NCBI GenBank assembly: GCA_024220525.1
Contig: JAMYWO010000238.1
Coordinates: forward strand, 53,190 to 64,290
Origin: Cochliopodium minus
Taxonomy: Eukaryota; Discosea; Himatismenida; Cochliopodiidae
Direction of reading: 5' to 3'
Length of the DNA: 11,101 nt
Position numbers and translations under genes: made by a program. The notes under the pieces are model-generated. The model saw nothing but the letters and a program-made list of their open reading frames with translations. It ran no database searches and had not been told where the DNA came from. This document shows positions 8,684 to 11,101 of this stretch, one piece after another. Each line of letters starts with the position of its first letter. Position 1 is the stretch's first letter.

Positions 8684-9167
8684 TTTTGTTTTTATTTGCT
8701 TTTTTTTTTTCAATTAAACTTTTTGTTTTGAAATAATTTATTTTATTAAAGTTTTGTTTTCTTTATTTTGAAAGTTTTTTTTTTCTTTTTGGAGGAATTA
8801 TGATGATTTTTGTTTTTTTTAAAATTTAATTTTATTTATCTCCTTCCTTTGTAAGTCCGACTAACAAAAAAAAAAAAGAAAATTTGAGGATTGAAAATTA
8901 AAAAATCAAATTGATTATTCAATGAAAAGGATAATGTTTGCCATTTAAAGTGAAATTTATTATAAAAAATGAATTTTTTTTATATTTAATAATAAAAAAG
9001 AACACGGTTCTTAAATTTCTTTTTTAAAAGAGAAAGATTCTTTAGAAGTTTTCCATCTTTAAAATTATTCAAAATTATTTTATGTGTTAGTTTAGTTGCA
9101 TCAAAATCGTTTGATTAATCTCAAAGAAGAATTGAATAAAAATTAAATAATAAAATTAAAAAATAAA
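8684..9167 (+). promoter_or_regulatory. Spacer: SPT5 3' end and promoter of the Zn2Cys6 gene
   Basis: 484 bp without a gene. ATTAAA hexamers at 8713-8718 and 8745-8750 are possible polyadenylation signals for SPT5, each followed by T-rich runs. Toward the downstream gene the last 40 bases before the ATG are A-rich (AAATAATAAAATTAAAAAAT and similar), a common leader composition in AT-rich eukaryotes. No TATA box or RNA gene can be asserted. Confidence 0.45.
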
Positions 9168-11101
9168 ATGAGTGAAGATTTGGAAGTGCAGAAAAAAAAT
9201 CCCAAAAAAAGAAGGGTGGTAAAAGAGAAGATGTCCAAGAAGGCTTGCGTACATTGTCAAAAATCACATAGGTAAAATCATTAAAAAAATTTAGATTTTT
9301 TAAAAGATATGATTTATAATTCATGAATTGTTTTAATAAGCTTATTTTGAACCTATAATTGTATATATGAACTGAAATAAATAATTTATTTTTTTTATCC
9401 TTCGTAAAAATATCAATCATTATTTTTTAATCATCCCAATATCATTCAATATGAACAACAATAGAAAATGCAATGATGTGAGACCATGTAATAATTGTAT
9501 CAAGACGAATAAAAATTGTTTTGATGTTGAGAATAAGACCAAGAAGAAATCTGTGGTGCCCAAAAAGAAGAAGATGGAGGAGGATGTGATTGAGGAGGAT
9601 TCAGAGATGGATAAAAAGGAGAATAAAGTAGAAATATTAGAATCGGGTTTATATAATGGGTTTAATAATAGTGTGGAAAAAATAAAAAACAAAATTAATT
9701 TGAAAGTCAGTGAGGATAAGGTTAATGATTTCAATATCAATCATAGTGGTATGACGTTTAAAAATAATAATAATAACATGGGGACGATATCTCATCATAA
9801 TTCAAATTATAATCTATCAACCCCATCCATAATCCATGTTCAGGGCAATATGGGGAATGGGATCTATCCAATCAAAAATATATCTCCTTATAATTCCAAC
9901 ATCCCTCTTCTTCCTCACAATAATCCAATCAAATCAGAATCCATGTCAGGATATAATTCTCCTAATCCTAATAATATGATCAACAATAGAATAATGATTG
10001 ATAATTACAATAATATAGGAAATAATCTCAATAATCCCTTAAGATATCCTAATAATCCCAATTTGAACCAAAATAACTATCCCAATCCAAATGTACCTCC
10101 ATATCCTATCAAAATAAATAATATAAATCAATATCCCAACAAAATAATTCCCAACAATCCTAACATCCCTTATCATCCAAATCAAATCGGCAATAATAAG
10201 ACTTATATTCCAAATCAATTCAATGATAATCCCAACAATGCTCCTCCTATCCAAAATAACAATCCCATCAAACAAGCATCCACTAATCCCATCAAAATAT
10301 CACCTAATTTTCCATCCAAGGAACCCACCAAGATCATCAAAGTGATAAAGAAAGAAAATCCTATCAAAAAGGAAATGAGAAAAAGCAACACCAAAAAAAG
10401 CATCAAGAAAATCTCCATCAAAAAATCCACAGAAATTAATCAAATCAACAATAACAAAATTCATCCAAATAATCTTGATACAATCAAAATCGAAAAAATA
10501 AACAATGATATCAAAATCAATGGGAACATCATCAAACCAAATCTCATCAATGATCAATTCAATCCCAATCCAAACCATTTCTTCAATAATAATAATAATA
10601 TAGTGAACAATAATAATATTAACATAGTGAACAATAATGACAATAATAACATTACTTTGAATAATACTTTGAACAATACTATGGTGAATCCCAACCTTGT
10701 TCCCAACAAAAATGTCAATAATTCTTTTAAAGGGGATTTTCCTCCCTCCAAAATTGTTCCTAACAGTAATCTTCTTGCCCCTGTCTATCCCACTCACAAC
10801 ACCAATTCTTACAACATCAACAACAACATCGTTAACACCAACAACAACATCCAAATTTACAACAACAAAACCGTTTTCCAAAATGTCCCCAACCGAAATG
10901 TGAACCCTATTTCCCCTCCTCCTTTGCAACACCATCAACTCAACATTCCGAAACAAGTCAAAGCCCCTCTCCTTGTGGAGAAAAGACCAGGTGAAACTAC
11001 AAAGGTCAACATTCTCAGTACTAGTGGCAATAATTTCCTTCCCAAAAATATTCCCTACTTTAACTCTGACATCCCTAATAAAAGTATTACCCCTAACAAT
11101 A
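9168..11101 (+). CDS. Zn2Cys6 (fungal-type) transcription factor with Asn-rich tail, partial at 3' end
   Basis: Probable nuclear DNA-binding regulator. Exons 9168-9271 and 9465 to the edge give 580 codons plus one base, open to the end. The splice joins AG|A into Arg35 and rebuilds a binuclear zinc cluster with Cys27, 30, 37, 43, 46 and 53, spacing CX2CX6CX5CX2CX6C, which fits the family consensus. The fingers read ACVHCQKSHR and KCNDVRPCNNC. The KSH-x-C and RPC-x2-C style and the Lys-rich stretch after Cys6 resemble the Ert1/AcuK subgroup, but I cannot confirm that without a search. A likely nuclear signal, PKKKKM, lies at 67-72, followed by an acidic EEDVIEEDSE segment. From about residue 115 the chain is low-complexity, rich in Asn, Pro, Ile and Lys, with a basic run at about 321-357. 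It becomes less Asn-rich near the edge (LLVEKRPGETTKVNIL), where another domain may begin. Targets are unknown. Confidence 0.9.
9272..9464 (+). other. Intron 1 of the Zn2Cys6 gene, inside the zinc cluster
   Basis: A 193-nt intron with donor CATAG|GTAAAA and acceptor AACAATAG|A, phase 2 in an Arg codon between Cys2 and Cys3 of the cluster. Unspliced RNA would read CAT AGG TAA, a stop at once after residue 35. Confidence 0.9.

Noticed and set aside
8447-8713. 88-codon minus-strand ORF opposite the last SPT5 exon
   Set aside because: The plus strand encodes the C-terminal KOW domain; the antisense frame has no recognisable feature.
8851-8878. GTAAGT closely followed by CTAAC and a later AG, resembling a tiny intron
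   Set aside because: At under 30 nt it is too short for a spliceosomal intron, lies beyond the SPT5 stop codon, and is likely chance.
10300-10956. 218-codon minus-strand ORF, Val/Ile/Asp-rich
   Set aside because: It is the reverse of the Asn/Ile/Pro-rich coding exon on the plus strand (AAT/AAC read backward as ATT/GTT). It has no recognisable domain, and the plus-strand frame carries the zinc-cluster protein.
1-11101. Mobile element, CRISPR, phage, tRNA, rRNA or toxin system
   Set aside because: No transposase, reverse transcriptase, terminal repeats, spaced direct repeats or structured RNA signature was visible on either strand. The non-coding parts are low-complexity A/T.

Overview
This is a protein-coding window from an AT-rich eukaryotic nuclear genome. 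Introns and spacers are almost pure A/T, while many exon interiors are close to balanced in base composition. Three protein genes account for nearly all of it. The spliced models were built by eye from GT..AG sites, reading phase and remembered family sequences; no alignment was run. The lineage is not settled. A fungal-type Zn2Cys6 regulator with Asn-rich low complexity and frequent AT-rich introns suggests an early-diverging fungus or an amoeboid protist. I saw no prokaryotic, viral or transposon gene, no tRNA or rRNA, and no CRISPR array.

Layout. (1) 1-2644, minus strand: the 5' two thirds of an importin-11 / Kap120-type nuclear transport receptor in five visible exons. The gene runs off the left edge inside an intron that holds a 9-bp microsatellite. 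(2) 2645-3054: a 410-bp divergent intergenic region shared with the next gene. (3) 3055-8683, plus strand: a complete transcription elongation factor SPT5 in 12 exons (963 codons plus stop). It has an acidic N-terminus, an NGN domain, a series of KOW domains, a TP-rich C-terminal repeat region and a terminal KOW domain. (4) 8684-9167: a 484-bp spacer with the SPT5 3' end and the next promoter. (5) 9168 to the right edge, plus strand: a Zn2Cys6 DNA-binding protein with a long Asn/Pro/Ile/Lys-rich tail, still open at the edge.

The neighbours are all nuclear: an import receptor, the Spt4/5 (DSIF) large subunit and a sequence-specific regulator. Nothing shows that they act together beyond this; in eukaryotes neighbouring genes usually do not share a pathway. 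The divergent importin/SPT5 pair probably shares promoter DNA.

The most unusual signals concern gene structure, not new proteins: GC-ending codon use appears to rise with distance from the start codon in all three genes; one SPT5 intron carries three tandem copies of a 3' splice-site-like module; one SPT5 intron is pure A/T between its splice sites, a multiple of three and stop-free; SPT5 introns are strongly phase 1 with GTAAAA donors; and the regulator's tail has a repeated PIK motif with several SUMO-consensus sites. I found no convincing new biological system.
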